The notes beneath the pieces were generated by a model, which was given only the letters and a program-made list of their open reading frames with translations, ran no database searches and was not told the DNA's origin. Below are positions 13,780-25,820 of a stretch of 64,000 nucleotides of DNA, piece after piece. The position numbers were made by a program, and so were the translations under genes. Source of the stretch: Erythrocercus mccallii (lineage: Eukaryota > Chordata > Aves > Passeriformes > Dicruridae); contig VZRG01001340.1 in assembly GCA_013397435.1 (NCBI GenBank), forward strand, positions 28,648-92,647, in the 5' to 3' direction. Numbering within the stretch: the stretch's first letter is position 1; every line of letters begins with the position of its first letter.

Positions 13780-13813
13780 TGAGGAGTTGGAACTCCATAT
13801 GGAGAACTCCTCA
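13780..13813. other. Short imperfect palindrome (hairpin)
   Basis: The arms TGAGGAGTT and AACTCCTCA flank a perfect 12-bp palindrome CTCCATATGGAG, with a 4-nt ggaa bulge on the left side. It lies just 5' of a CR1 fragment. No terminator or RNA function is implied. Confidence 0.8.
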
Positions 13814-13819
13814 TGTTTG

Positions 13820-13887
13820 TGGGGTTGGAACTAGAGGATCTTTAAGGTCCCTTTCAACCCAAGACTTTCTATGATTCTGTGATTCTA
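13820..13887 (+). mobile_element. CR1 LINE 3'-end fragment
   Basis: Reads ggatctttaaggtccctttc then aacccaagactttctatg and attctgtgattct. This is the very 3' end of CR1 with its terminal ATTCTGTG-type octamer repeat, plus orientation, heavily 5'-truncated. Confidence 0.85.
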
Positions 13888-16800
13888 AGAATATGAAAAA
13901 TAGACCTAGAAAGCAGCAGGTTCTGTCCTGATGGGGCTGAACCCTTTCACTCAAAAATGACACAGCCAGAGGTAGCCCTGACCACACAACCTCAACCACC
14001 GTTGCTAAAAAACATAGAACAAACTTTTGTTTCTCAATGCCCATGCTAAATATTTCATTTTTATGCCACAAACCTGTGGGAAATACCTGTACCCTTAGAG
14101 CCACAGACTGATCCCTCTTTTACTGTAGCTCTGGTAGCTGAATTGCCACATTCCGGTGTGGTTTAGACCATCCGACTGGTGCCACTGCAGGAGGGGAAAA
14201 GCCCTTCCTTCCAGTAAAGTGAAACTTTTTACTTCAATTATAGTGAAATCCCAACTGTCAGCTCAGGCTGAAATGTTGCAGTACAGCTGCCAGCTCCAGC
14301 ACTTGCAGATAAACCAGGCTGAGGTCACAGTTTTTTGGCTAAGACACAGCACAGCAAGATAACAGCAAGTTCTGACAGGTCCCAGCTCTCTGTTTGGGGT
14401 TTGTTTGTTTAGATTTGTTTCTCCCTCCGTATTTCAAGCCATTGATTCCATAGAAGCATGTCAGTTCATTAACAAATCCTGTCAGCTATTTTCTTTGGCA
14501 CTGGGAATGGGTTGTTTCCCTGATAAATTAATCCAGCTCCAACGTCACTTGCACACCAATCAGTGTTCCCATTCAGGGAGGTCAGGCAGAAAAGTGGAGA
14601 GAACGGCTTCTTTTCTTTCAGCCACAAGAGAAAACAGAATATTGCTGAACTCTGAAGCCTCACTGGAACTGGTCACATCAGCACTGTGCATGAAGATGGC
14701 TACTGCCTGATTTCCAGCCCAGGGAATTCTGCTGGAATTCCTCAATCCTGGGGAAAAGCTTTCAGAGTGACCTCCAACACGGGGCCATTACATCCCAACC
14801 CATCCTGGGTACTGCGTCTCCACAAAGAAGTGGAAAATGTGCAAGGGGGACAATCAGAGACCTAAACTTCTGGAATCTCTGAGATTCTAAGGGATTTATA
14901 GAATAAGATGGAGGCTTATACTGTGATCTGAGGTGGATTTTGTCTCCTGATAAAATGGAAGAATTTTTACAGAGGGAATAAAAGGCAGCAATGTAACCTC
15001 ATATATTGCCTTTTTTATATTGCTTTGTTAAGGCTGGGCTATAAACCTGACAAAAAGGAACATAAAATGATGAGGAAATGAAGAGTGAACTCAGCTCCTC
15101 TAAAATATTCCAGCTTTTTCTTTCCATTTCCATGTTCCAGTGGACACTGCCAGCGGCCCACCAGCCACAGCCACACTGATGTCACCCTCACTGCTCCCTC
15201 TGCAAAGCTGGACAATGAAATCCTGGCAGAAGGAAACTGTCCAGGAGACACCTGGGATGTTCTTGACGTCCTCAGGGGCAAAGACATCCCCTCTCTATAC
15301 TCACCCTCACATGCCCTCAACTTTTCTCAGCTTTTCATCCTTCTGTGATAACCCCAGCCTCAGGTACACACAGGAGTCAGCAGTGGGAAAGTTCCCCAGC
15401 ATCTGCTCAGAGTTACATTTCTCTGACATTCACAATTATGACCTTTGTCAGCAGATCATGTAAGCATGAAATTAATTTTGAAAATCAATAATTCTGCTGA
15501 CTTCACCTGGATCTCTCACATGTTTGAAGTTAAAAGAACGCTTCAGAGCTTTGCTGTGTACAGACCTAGCCCTGACAGAGTGCAAAACATTTCCAGTCAC
15601 AGACAGCCAGTAGCCACAGCCTGTTCCACTCTCCAGCTCACATTTAATCTTACAGGGGCTCTGTTTTACTGACACAGCCATGAACTGCTTCCCTGTAAGA
15701 CCCACATGCTGCAATCAGCCTCCAAGGGATTTCTAAGTGCATACATTACTGTCCCTTGCACACCAGCAGAGCATCAGTATTACTGATGTAATGCACCCCA
15801 GCCCAGTCAGCTGCTCCAAAAAAGTGGTTTATTTTGCAGCTTGATGGATGCTTTGCTGATTCTGGAAATCTCTCCATGTGACAAGTGTTTCTAAAACATT
15901 TAAGGTACTACAGAGCTGAAGGTTCTCAAGAGTGCAATCATCTTTTGCAGCTAAATCATGGTAAGGAATGTACTTGCAACGTGAGCTCGCTCGCAGGGTT
16001 TCTGCCAGTGACAAATTGAATCCACCACAAATAATTTTGGGGTTGCAATTACAAATGGGCAGTGCCTGGAAATTAATCACCAAAGTATTTAATGAATATC
16101 CACAAAAGTAATCTCAACAGCTGCAAGCCATCAAGACTGCAAGCCCTAGGCTGCAAAGTAAGGTACCAGTAACTCTTCCAGAAGTCACTCAGAACATCTT
16201 GCCCAGGACATATGAACACATTTTGATGAGTCTAAGTATCAGAAAACACCGAACTGACATTCAATATTTCCACAGATAACAGATGGTTTCACACATTGCT
16301 CCCCACTTGGGGTTGCCTAATGTATCTGAATCATGTTTTGAAATATAACTCAAGGTTTGGAAAATCTCTAAGGTTTTCAATAAATGGAGTTTAATGTCAA
16401 GACTACTCGAAGCAGCTGTTCCTCCTAACCATAGAAAAATCATATCCAGGTTTTTTTTGCATGACCCAATGTAGAAATTATGTAATTTAGGGGTCCCATG
16501 CACCTCCACCCCCACCATTCTCCAATGCTTTACATGAAACCACAGAAAGATAACAGCGCATATCTTAGAGCTTCATGTGCTGCCACTTTTTACCCCAGAC
16601 AAGGTGTTTGTGTTTCACTCTCTATTCCCACCTGCAGCAGGGAGTGATTGCTCAATGCTTGCAAGGCATTTGAGCTCCATGTTCCACACCAATATCAGAA
16701 AGGGGAAGCAGGGGCTCATCTGCATCCTTGGAGATTCCCAGGAAGCAGGGATGGGAGCACTGCTCCCTTCCCCAGGTTTTGGATGAGCCTTTCCCACCTC

Positions 16801-19132
16801 TGGAGTCCAGAACCCACAGGAGCAGCCTGGCCTGCTGCCATCAGATGTTTGCTGTGCAGAAATACAGGCTCTCATTTTTCTCCTGGGCATTATTTCCCAC
16901 TCCATGCCCCTGCAGAGCTCCTGGAAGCAGCAGGATGCTCGTGCCCCTCACCTCCTGTGCCAGTGACAGCACTACAGGCAGAAGAAACACAACCTCAACT
17001 TCCACAGACAAGCACAAAGAGCTTGAGCTTGTTCTCCCTGGGAAGCACAGGCCAGTCCTGCAGACCAGTGCCTGGTGTGATTTCCAGAAACACAAACTGA
17101 CCTACACATGCACACGCTGAGAAAACCTGCATGAACTTGCAACACTCAGACCATAATCTCTGAGGAAAATCAAAGTCAGAAATTCTGAAGGAAAGAGCGA
17201 AATGATTTTGCAAGACCATGACCGATTTTTTCCCTGTGGTTTGGGATCTGGGAACTGCCTCGTGTGCCACAAATGTCAGACCCAGGCCAGGCTGATTGTC
17301 CCATTCCACAAAACTGCCTCAATGCTCCTGCTGGGATGAGGAACCTTGTCAACACCACACACAGCTCTTCCAGAATGCAAATCTTCAGCTGGACACCCCG
17401 CCAAACTAAAAAAAAATAATCCCAGTTTACCCCAACTGAAAAAATAATCATTGATAAATGTATTTCTTAAGGAGCAGATCTCCACATCTCCAAATCCACA
17501 CAGTCAGACAGATGCCTGTAGATGTAATTTATTGCACTTTCCTGTCCTGCTTCTAAAAGAGGTGGAGATTGCATCTTACAGCCTTCTGAATCTGACTTTA
17601 TTACAGGTACGAGCGAGTTTGCTATGTTCAGCAAAGCCTGTATTAGCAGTTTTATGGGGATTTTTTATGTTTTTATGTTCCTTTAATCGCTGACATGGAA
17701 TGTAAATAGTTTCCTCAATTGCTGCATACTTCCCATTCCTGCAGGAAGGCACACCCTTCGACAAAGATTAAGAGAATATAAAATGAAATCCCTGTTTACT
17801 AAAGGAATTAAATTCTCCTCTAGTTACTGGAACACAGCAACCTGCGCATGGGGGATCTACACACCCTTCAAGGACAGGTTTTCGAAAGCTAAGGGGCATT
17901 AAAAATAATATAAAGGAAGCTCAAGATTTGGGCTTGACGTGGAATAATAAAGTGAAGTGGAACTCATCACAGCTGGGTAACGTTAGGGTTCATCCAAATG
18001 ACTGGGAATAAAAAGCATCTTGCGTTGTTTTACTCCAGAGGACTGAAGAGGTGCCCCGTGGTTTTCCATTGATGTTGTCCATTCCCAGCCCGAGGCAGGA
18101 TGTCCCTGGCCTCCCCTGGACATTTGCTTTCACAGGCACATTCCTTCCTCCTAACACATCAAACTGTGCCGCTCACGTCCACGCTCTCTCTATTAAACTG
18201 AAAAAAATACCTTTGTGCCTTTGATTCCCCAGCAGGGGAACCTACAGAACTCACAGATCCTTGGGAACTGTTATAAAAAGTTTTCCGTAGGTTGAGAGTG
18301 ATCTTTGGTTTGCCTTTAACAAACAGCACGCAGTTGTCCTGATCTGGATTCCCACCAATATACCCTTGAGATTCTCTTAGAGGAAAACAGAACACTTGGG
18401 TAGACAAAGATTTTGATGACTTTTTCCATTTGTCATGGACTTCCAGGGCAGTGATTTCATTCCTGTATGGTTTTGTATCCCTTTAACAACTCAGCCCATG
18501 GGACCACATCTACAGCAGCCTCTGATCCTGCTCTGAGATCTCATGGACATGAGCAGGGATTTGCCAAGAGCACATGGAAAAAGATGCACACAAACACAGG
18601 CTCAAGGCCAGCGTTGGTCCTGGGCCTCATGAACGGCACAACCATCCCATCATCAGCCCCTTGCCAGCAAACCCAGAGAGCTCCATTTAACATTCCAGCA
18701 GGGGTTAATCCCAAAGTCTCGACTCATCACCCCTGATGGACACTGCATGGAGCAGATCATGGGTGCCAACAACATTAGGAGGGATAAATCCTCCCCAAAA
18801 AATTCCAGAGACTGTAGGATATTCCAGATTACTATAAATAAAAGGCCTTACCACTGGAAAGGAGGACAAATCCAAAAAAAAATACACAGGAAAACCCTGA
18901 GAGGCAACATGTCCATTTTCAGCCCCACATAAATGCACACAACCATAGAGATTCTTGCTCTATCAGCAATGCACAAATACCCATAACCCAAACTGGAACA
19001 AAACTCTCTTGTTAGGGGACTCTTTACAGGGGACCAGTTGCAAAACTGGCCCCAGGGTAATTTTAAACCATCAATTTTAAAATTATAACCCTCCTCCAAG
19101 AGTACAAAGTGACCATGCAGCAGGGTACTTAC

Positions 19133-19206
19133 TCATTCCTCTCCAGATCGATGACCAGATGTTTATTTTCAGCTCGAATTACAAACTGCAGCAGTGCTGG
19201 GTGGTT
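19133..19206 (-). CDS. ADAM metalloprotease, prodomain exon 3 (ADAM12/19/33 group)
   Basis: A 74-bp internal exon, read on the minus strand. The acceptor is a pyrimidine-rich tract ending ttttcttttgcag before AACCAC; the donor is AATGA followed by gtaagt. It starts in phase 0 and ends after two bases of a codon. The 24 whole codons read NHPALLQFVIRA then ENKHLVIDLERN, and the split codon would give E. This is the early prodomain of membrane ADAM metalloproteases, the part that keeps the zinc protease latent in the secretory pathway. From memory of the family, the NHP start, the ungapped length and the LERNE end fit ADAM12 best, with ADAM33 and ADAM19 close. About half the residues match remembered ADAM12, which is low for a bird ADAM12, so a paralogue such as ADAM33 is equally possible. 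Exon 4 is not in the window. A CR1 fragment begins about 80 bp upstream of the acceptor. Confidence 0.8.
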
Positions 19207-19286
19207 CTGCAAAAGAAAAACAGAATTGGCTGAGTCCAAACTCAGAGCCCATCATGCTGCACCGGGCTCTGCCAGGGAAATGGACA

Positions 19287-19517
19287 CATCATGGAATCAA
19301 AGGAAGGTTTGGCTTGGAAAGGGTCTTATGAACCATTTAGCTGCCATGGGCAGGGACACCTCCCACTGTCCCAGGCTGCTCCAGCCCCAGTGTCCAACCT
19401 GGCCTTGGGCACTGCCAGGGATCCAGGGGCAGCCACAGCTGCTCTGGGCACCCTGGGCCAGGGCCTGCCCACCCTGCCAGTGAACAATTCCTTCCCAACA
19501 TCCAAGATGTATTTCAA
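19287..19517 (-). mobile_element. CR1 LINE 3'-end fragment
   Basis: Antisense CR1 3' end: catggaatcaaaggaaggtt, gccatgggcagggacacctc, caggctgctccagccccagt, ggccttgggcactgccaggg and the later ctgggccagggcctgccc. It lies in intron 2, about 80 bp upstream of the ADAM exon 3 acceptor, in the same orientation as the gene. Confidence 0.95.
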
Positions 19518-19603
19518 ATTTTTAAGATGTATTTCAGGCTTTTCATAAGGCATAATTAAGTTTCATCTCAAAAGAAAAAAAGGAGTGGTTTTGCAGCAAT
19601 TAA

Positions 19604-19653
19604 GGTCATAGAATATCCTGAGTTGAAAGGGACACATAAGGATTGTCAAGTGC
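19604..19653 (-). mobile_element. Short CR1 LINE 3'-end fragment
   Basis: Reads tcatagaatatcctgagttg then aaagggacacataaggatt. This is the 3' terminus of a CR1 subfamily different from the adjacent fragment, so two insertions lie close together here. Confidence 0.75.
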
Positions 19654-21936
19654 AAAAAATGTGAAATATCAATAAAAATATGGTCAACAGTATTATCAAG
19701 TGTCTCTGTGACAACAACAGACAAAGTATTTATGCACACACAAGTATTTAAGAGAACTTTCTAAACAAGACATCAGCAACAGAGCCCACAGAAATCCCAG
19801 TTGCACTCCAGCATGGATCAGGACATCTGGACTGCATTTTCAAGCACCATCATGACTGCGTGCAATCTTCATTCTGCCTTGCCCCTGATTATAAAAACCA
19901 AGATCTTTTTCATCTCAAGCATCCAAAGGTAAACCCAATAATTTTTTGGGCAAGGTGAGAGAGAGGATCTGGAGCAGTGGAGGCTTAAAAACTTGCAGGA
20001 AGTGGCAGTGCACCTACTGAGGCTCTGGAGACTGCACTTCCAAGGAGAAAGCACAGTTTGCAATATGCTGGCTGCTCTTGATCCAAAAGACTTTGCTCAC
20101 ATATATTTTAAAACTGTTTACATTTAACTTACATTTCATTAAACAAACTCACTGGATTGCGCGACAGCATTTCCTTGTTTGAAATTCCAACAGTAGCTCC
20201 ATAAATCAGCTGTTCTCCTGTACACTCGAGATGCTTTTCTGGAGATTTGTGTCAGCCAATTGCAGCAAGAATCTTTTCAGGGTTCAATTAATTGATTAAT
20301 TGATTTATTGAGAAATGTGTCTGAATTTGTGATTGCTACAGCAGAGCCCCAATGAAGCCTCTGTGACAGAGCATCCCCATCCTTGGAATGCAGTGATTTT
20401 CAAATTGTTTGAAAAATTAGTGATGTTTATTAAAAACTGAAATTATTGGGAGGCTGTCACAGACTAAACAAAATTGTTCAAAATGAGAAATTGCTGAGAA
20501 GTCCCCAGTGCTCTCAGGCTTTATTGAGCCCAGGCTGGGAGTGAGAAATCATGGCTTTATCCAAAGTGTCCTGCTCGTGCGAATCCAAATGTACTTTCCC
20601 AGCAACAGCATTGAAATTCTGCATCTCTGTGAACTCTGCAGAAACCAGATCCACTAGAATGCTAAATAAATGCTTCAGACTATCCTTGGCACTCAGCAAA
20701 CACATGGGAGTCATTTATTGGCATGAATATTTAGAAGCAGTGTTGATTATGACTTTAATATTAGTGCATTGCTTCCAAAACCCATGAGATCTATAGAATA
20801 CGGAGTTTTGAGAGAGTAAACCACAATTAATTACAATATAACACAGTAAATAATTAAGATATTGCAGTGGCACAAATGGATTCTCTTCAGCTGAAGGCCC
20901 TCTTAATATGGAAATGACAACTATGTTTATTCATGAGTTCACAGTGGTACTTATTTGATAGTCAATGGCTGTTGGTAAAGTTGCAAAGTTAAAAAAGCAG
21001 CTGCAGAATAGAACAGGCTGTTACAAGACAAAATCATCTCTCAGAGAATTCCTAAAGCTGAAACTTCTCATGGAGCACAATAATGGCCCCAGTTATGGAT
21101 GCTGCATTGCTTTGCACAAGACCCAGGTTCAGAATCTTGCTTCACCATCAATTTTTCTTTCAAACAAATGGCTCATTTCCTTCTTTTCCATCTGCAAGGA
21201 GATGAGACTATATTTTTTCTTACTCTGACTGGAATTCATAAGCACAAATACAGCAAAAATTACCCAGTGCACAGGGTGACTACCAACAGAAGCACTTGAA
21301 ATTATAAATTTCTAATGGTGAAGAAAAATGAGTCTCTTTCAGAAGGGGCATTTGAGGTTTGTGTTCTGGTTTTTCCTCCTCTTTTTAAAATCCACACGCC
21401 TGTGAAATTAATTCAGATTTTTTGTTTGTTAGGGCTTTTTTTGTTGTTGTTTTTCTTGCAGTGGCTGCGGAGTCTTCCCCAAAGTTTTTGCAATTTCTGC
21501 CACAAGCCCTTAAAAGTTCATTTTAAATCCCATGGAACACCGTGATACCCTCCCTTTACAACCAATACTTTCAAAACTGAGTCACAGGATGAAATGGGAA
21601 TGATTATAAATAGAGATATTCCAGCACTGCTTTATATTTTCCATTGAGAATAATCAAAAAAGCACCTTATGGGGGTACAGAGCCTCCTGCTGAGAACGTT
21701 TGAGAAAGAGCCACTTGTTGCAAGTCTTCCTTAAGAACCACAAAAATAATTTCTATTCTGGTGCCACAGCGTATTCCCACATTGATCCCTTTAAAATTCT
21801 CAACCATGGAAGCCAAGTGGACCTGATGAGAGTGGCATTATTCAAACCATAATGAATAATTTTTTATGGTCCTACTTTCTTTTCTCCACAGACTCAAGTT
21901 TTCTACTTCTGTCCTAAAACTGCAGTTTGCTGTTTT

Positions 21937-22011
21937 CCTTTTTGGTGGTTTTTTTTTTTTTTTGTTTGGGGTGTTTTTGTTGGGTTGTTTTTTGGTGGTT
22001 TTTTTTTGGTG
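21937..22011. repeat. T/G-rich low-complexity tract
   Basis: Imperfect repeats of tttttggtgg and gtttgggg separated by T runs, almost devoid of A and C over about 75 bp. Confidence 0.85.
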
Positions 22012-23979
22012 GCATAAGAAAAGATTTCATCAGTGCACACGAACTTTTCCCTGATATCCTAAGAGGCCAAACTTCAGGATGATTGAAGTAGGAATCTCCA
22101 TAATTTTCCCCTTTTATTTAGAGGGTTTATGTCCAAAATCTGCATCAAATTGTATTTAAAAAACCCAGGAAAAACATTTCCCTCCTTAATTTGCTTCTTC
22201 CTTGCTTTGAGCTGAGGGTTTTTGGTTTGAATTGATATCAGTAAAACTCAATATTCTGAAGGAAATTAGTGAAACATTAAGTCAAGGTCAAGCAAGAATT
22301 CTCACTGATAAAGCAGATTGAAAAAAATAATAAATCAGTACTTGATTAACTAGAAGATGAAGGGACAGCAGCCTATTTCTGAGTCAGAAAAGTTCTGCAG
22401 TAAAATACTTTAACTAGTACATGTTTTTTAAGTACTACTTTTATTTTTTTTCCTTTTTATATCACATTGATCCTCACTGAGAAAGTGAAAAGGAAGAATA
22501 GTTTAGGGATTAAGGGCTTCCCCTGTGAACGTGGGGATGATGTTGGGAATGCTGTCTAATAACAATGATATCTAGCCTCAAAATAAGCCATTCTTATTCC
22601 TGAAATACTTGTGGAGAAGATACATTTGGAGAAGATTTGTTCACCTTGGTGGGATGCCCATCCTGAAATTTGAATGCATAGGAGTTGTCACAGAGCAAAA
22701 TCTTAATTATTTGCTGGATCCTCCTCTCCTTTGGGCTGTGATCCCACTGCAGGGCTGTGAGCTTCTCCCTACTGGGACTGGGAGAGAAGACTCCAAGTTA
22801 TTTCTTGTTAAACTGATGGAATGGAGAGTCCTAACACATCTGTCTTTGCAGCTCCCTCTCTATAAAAATATTTTCCTGGATTGAGATACATGAGTTAGAT
22901 CAGCCCACACAACTTTAAATAAATTTTAGCAATTATCTCATAGGAATAAAGGGAAACATCTACAGATAAGGAAAAGAGTGAAAATGACCTCAAACCAGCA
23001 GCATTAATTCATTTGGAAACAGAAATTTTCAGCTGTATCCAGTGTCTAAATCCACTGTTTGAGGATAGAGATCAGCACAAGAAATAGAACCAGAAGGGGT
23101 CATTTTGCTGCTCTGGTTTCAGAGTTTTCAGTTCTATCCTGACAGGGCCAGACTGAAAGAGGCAGGTGTCACCATGAGTTTCTCTAGCTTCCTGAGCTTT
23201 CATATTAAAGTACAGCTTTTCATTTCCCACACTGTTCACGTAAACAGGAGAGATGTTTTATAAATAATGCCATTGTTTTGCATTCTTCTCGGTGGGAGGA
23301 GAGTGCAGATTGATGCTCTGTTTGGCCAGTGTGGTTGGGAGGTGGGGATCCCACCCTCCAATCCATGGTCACCTTTCCTCAGGTATAGAATAGAATGAAA
23401 TAAACACTTCAGGGCCTTTTTTGGCCCCTGCTCTGATCTCAGCAAAGTTCCAAGACCCCTGTGGCCGTTCTAGCGTGGCAAACAGCGACAGGCAGGGTTG
23501 TTTAATCCAGCAGAGGGGTTTGCAGGCCCTCCAGAGCTGCTGTGAGCTTTGCTAAGCCAGCCCTGCAGCAGGCTCAGCTTTGCCTCTGGCCAAGGTGACC
23601 TAGGCCAGTGCTGGAATGGGTAAAAATTGGTAACACAGAAAGGAGAAAATAATAGTTATGAGGAGAATTACGGCCTGTAATTAGTGGTGTGCCACGTGGC
23701 TCCTGACATCCCACAGGAGGGAAATAAAACCCTCCCCTCACAGTTCATAACTGGCTGCCTGGGCTTCAGATTGAAGACAGAGAGACTCCATCAAGTCAAA
23801 CCAGATTCAGTGACTTGACAGACCAAGGATTCCACCAACGGGGTCATTTGGGAGCGTTTGTTCATCCACAGTTTTAAACTGCGCTAAAAACCACTGATGT
23901 CTGCCCTCAGAGTGAGGCCCACTTTGGTGAGAGCCCAGCAGGAGCTGCGTGTGCAGCTCTGGGGCAGGACACGGAGCTG

Positions 23980-24442
23980 GTGGAGGCCACAAAGGTGGAT
24001 GGGGGGGACGGAGCCTGGAGCCCCTCTGCTCTGGGACAGCCTGGAGAGCTGGGGGGGCTCACCTGGAGAGGAGAAGCTGCAGGGAGAGCTCAGAGCCCCT
24101 GGCAGGGCCTGAAGGGGCTCCAGGAGAGCTGCAGAGGGACTGGGGACAAGGGATGGAGGGACAGGACACAGGGAATGGCTTTAAGCTGACAGCGGGGAGA
24201 TTTAGATGGGATTTTGGGAAGGAATTGTTCCCTGGCAGGGTGGGCAGGCCCTGGCACAGCTGTGGCTGCCCCTGGATCCCTGGAAAAGTCCAAAGCCAGG
24301 TTGGACACTGGGGCTTGGAGCACCTGGGACAGTGGATAGAGCTCCCTGCCCACACCAGGGCGGTTGTACTAAATGACCTCTAAGGTCCCCGTATGACCTT
24401 TAAGGTTCCTTCCAACCCAAACCTTCCTGTGATTCCAGGATC
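23980..24442 (+). mobile_element. CR1 LINE fragment, long copy
   Basis: One of the two longest CR1 copies in the window. It runs from gaggagaagctgcagggaga through gacaagggatggagggacag, tggctgcccctggatccctg and cttggagcacctgggacagt to the 3' end ttccaacccaaaccttcctg. It has a small internal duplication near the end (gacctctaaggtcc / gacctttaaggttcc). The overlapping long open frames on both strands are by-products of the GC-rich CR1 body. Confidence 0.93.
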
Positions 24443-24568
24443 CTATTTACTTTTCCCTCTGTGCTCTTAAAACCAGAAACTCCAGCACAAATAATAAGGG
24501 TCGTTTGTTATCTCCTAAGCAGGCTCTGGAAATTAAGGGCCTTTGAGATTTATCAGGCAGTCACATTC

Positions 24569-24590
24569 CACACACACACACACACACACA
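24569..24590. repeat. (CA)n microsatellite
   Basis: Eleven consecutive CA units followed by an interrupted aacaccccc tail. Confidence 0.97.
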
Positions 24591-25736
24591 AACACCCCCT
24601 TTTCTTGTATCAGAAGATTTAACACCAGGAATTAGAAACTGCATGACTGGGGAAAGTCCATTATTTCCAGTAGGGAAAAATTCCAGGCCATTTCTTGCTC
24701 TCTGTATGAAAATACCTTTTATTTCCCTCATTTATCACACGCTGACGTTCTGCATCAGCGCTAAAAGGTGTATTTACAGTATCAGATCTTTGGGCTGATA
24801 TTACTCCTCTACTATCTATAAAACACAAAAAGGGAGAAGCTGGGAAATCTACAAGAAATAAAGTCACTCAGGGAAATACAGCCTTACCATGGAAACTGGA
24901 ACTCAAGCCAACATATGCAAGCTGTGTACAAAATATATACATTTACGATAATTACAACCTGCAACGAATGCTGTAAATTGTATGCGATGCTTTTAAATCT
25001 ATAAATATTTCCTCGTTTTCTTTTGGCTTCGGTTTAGAAGTGAACACAAAGTGCAACGTTTTCTGCAAACGCCTCCAAGACCAAGCAATATTTCATGTGC
25101 AGGACATGAAAAGAATAAACATTTAATTCTTATGGTTTTGCAGGTTCCTGGGGGCAGCAAATTCAGCTGTGCTTTGCCTGCTCTCAGATGACAACGATGT
25201 ATCCCTGTGGCTGCTTATAATGAGCACCAACTAAGAGAACAGAGCCTTTTGCAGGTTTTTTTTTTTATTTTCTTTAATGGCTTAGCAAAGACTCCCAAGC
25301 CCTTAAAAAATTGGCTGAGCCAGTCCAATAATGTAGGAAACTAAAGAACTTCCAGGGGTGTCCTCAAGTTTATTTTAAAGTGATTATTTGAAAGCAGAAT
25401 GATTAGATTTTTGCTTTCTTGCAGACTGTACAGAGAGATAAAAGATTCCTCTATCTGGAAGACACAATAGCTAAATTTGTTTTCTTTTAAAAATTTTTCT
25501 TTTGTCCTCTTTTTCTTAACCGCTATAGCAAATTGCAACTGCTGCTTGGAGATAGGCTTTTCCACCCTCCCATTTTCCTGCTCCCCACACTGCCATATTA
25601 TAAATCTATGGAAGATTTTTATATATATATAATTTATTTATTTTTTAAAAACCTTCTGCCCCACATGATGTGGCAGAACCCATGGCAGATGAAGCCCTAA
25701 AGCAACTTTCTACTCCTTTCCTGGCTTCCTTACAGG

Positions 25737-25820
25737 AACCATGGAATGGTTTCAGTTGGAAGGAACATTTAAAGATGATCCAGTCCAACTCCCTGCAACA
25801 AGCAGGAAAACCTTCCACCG
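25737..25820 (-). mobile_element. CR1 LINE 3'-end fragment
   Basis: Antisense CR1 end: ccatggaatggtttcagttg, gaaggaacatttaaagatga, tccagtccaactccctgcaa. About 85 bp, diverged. Confidence 0.88.

Larger units (their letters stand above)
1..19132 (-). other. Intron 3 of the ADAM gene (incomplete)
   Basis: This is the sequence 3' of the exon 3 donor on the minus strand. I searched the plus strand for the reverse complement of the expected exon 4 motif T-E-T-H-Y and saw no candidate, so intron 3 is at least 19 kb. It holds the 295-702 minisatellite, short CR1 fragments at 1836, 3208, 6000, 12262 and 13820, a TG microsatellite, the 10748-10811 tandem duplication, a short hairpin at 13780 and A/T tracts. 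The open frames in it are short, overlap on both strands and show no recognisable domain. Outside the listed items I see only intron-like AT-rich sequence. Confidence 0.6.

Noticed and set aside
23949..24383. Open frames on both strands
   Set aside because: They lie inside a GC-rich CR1 3' segment that does not encode the CR1 proteins.
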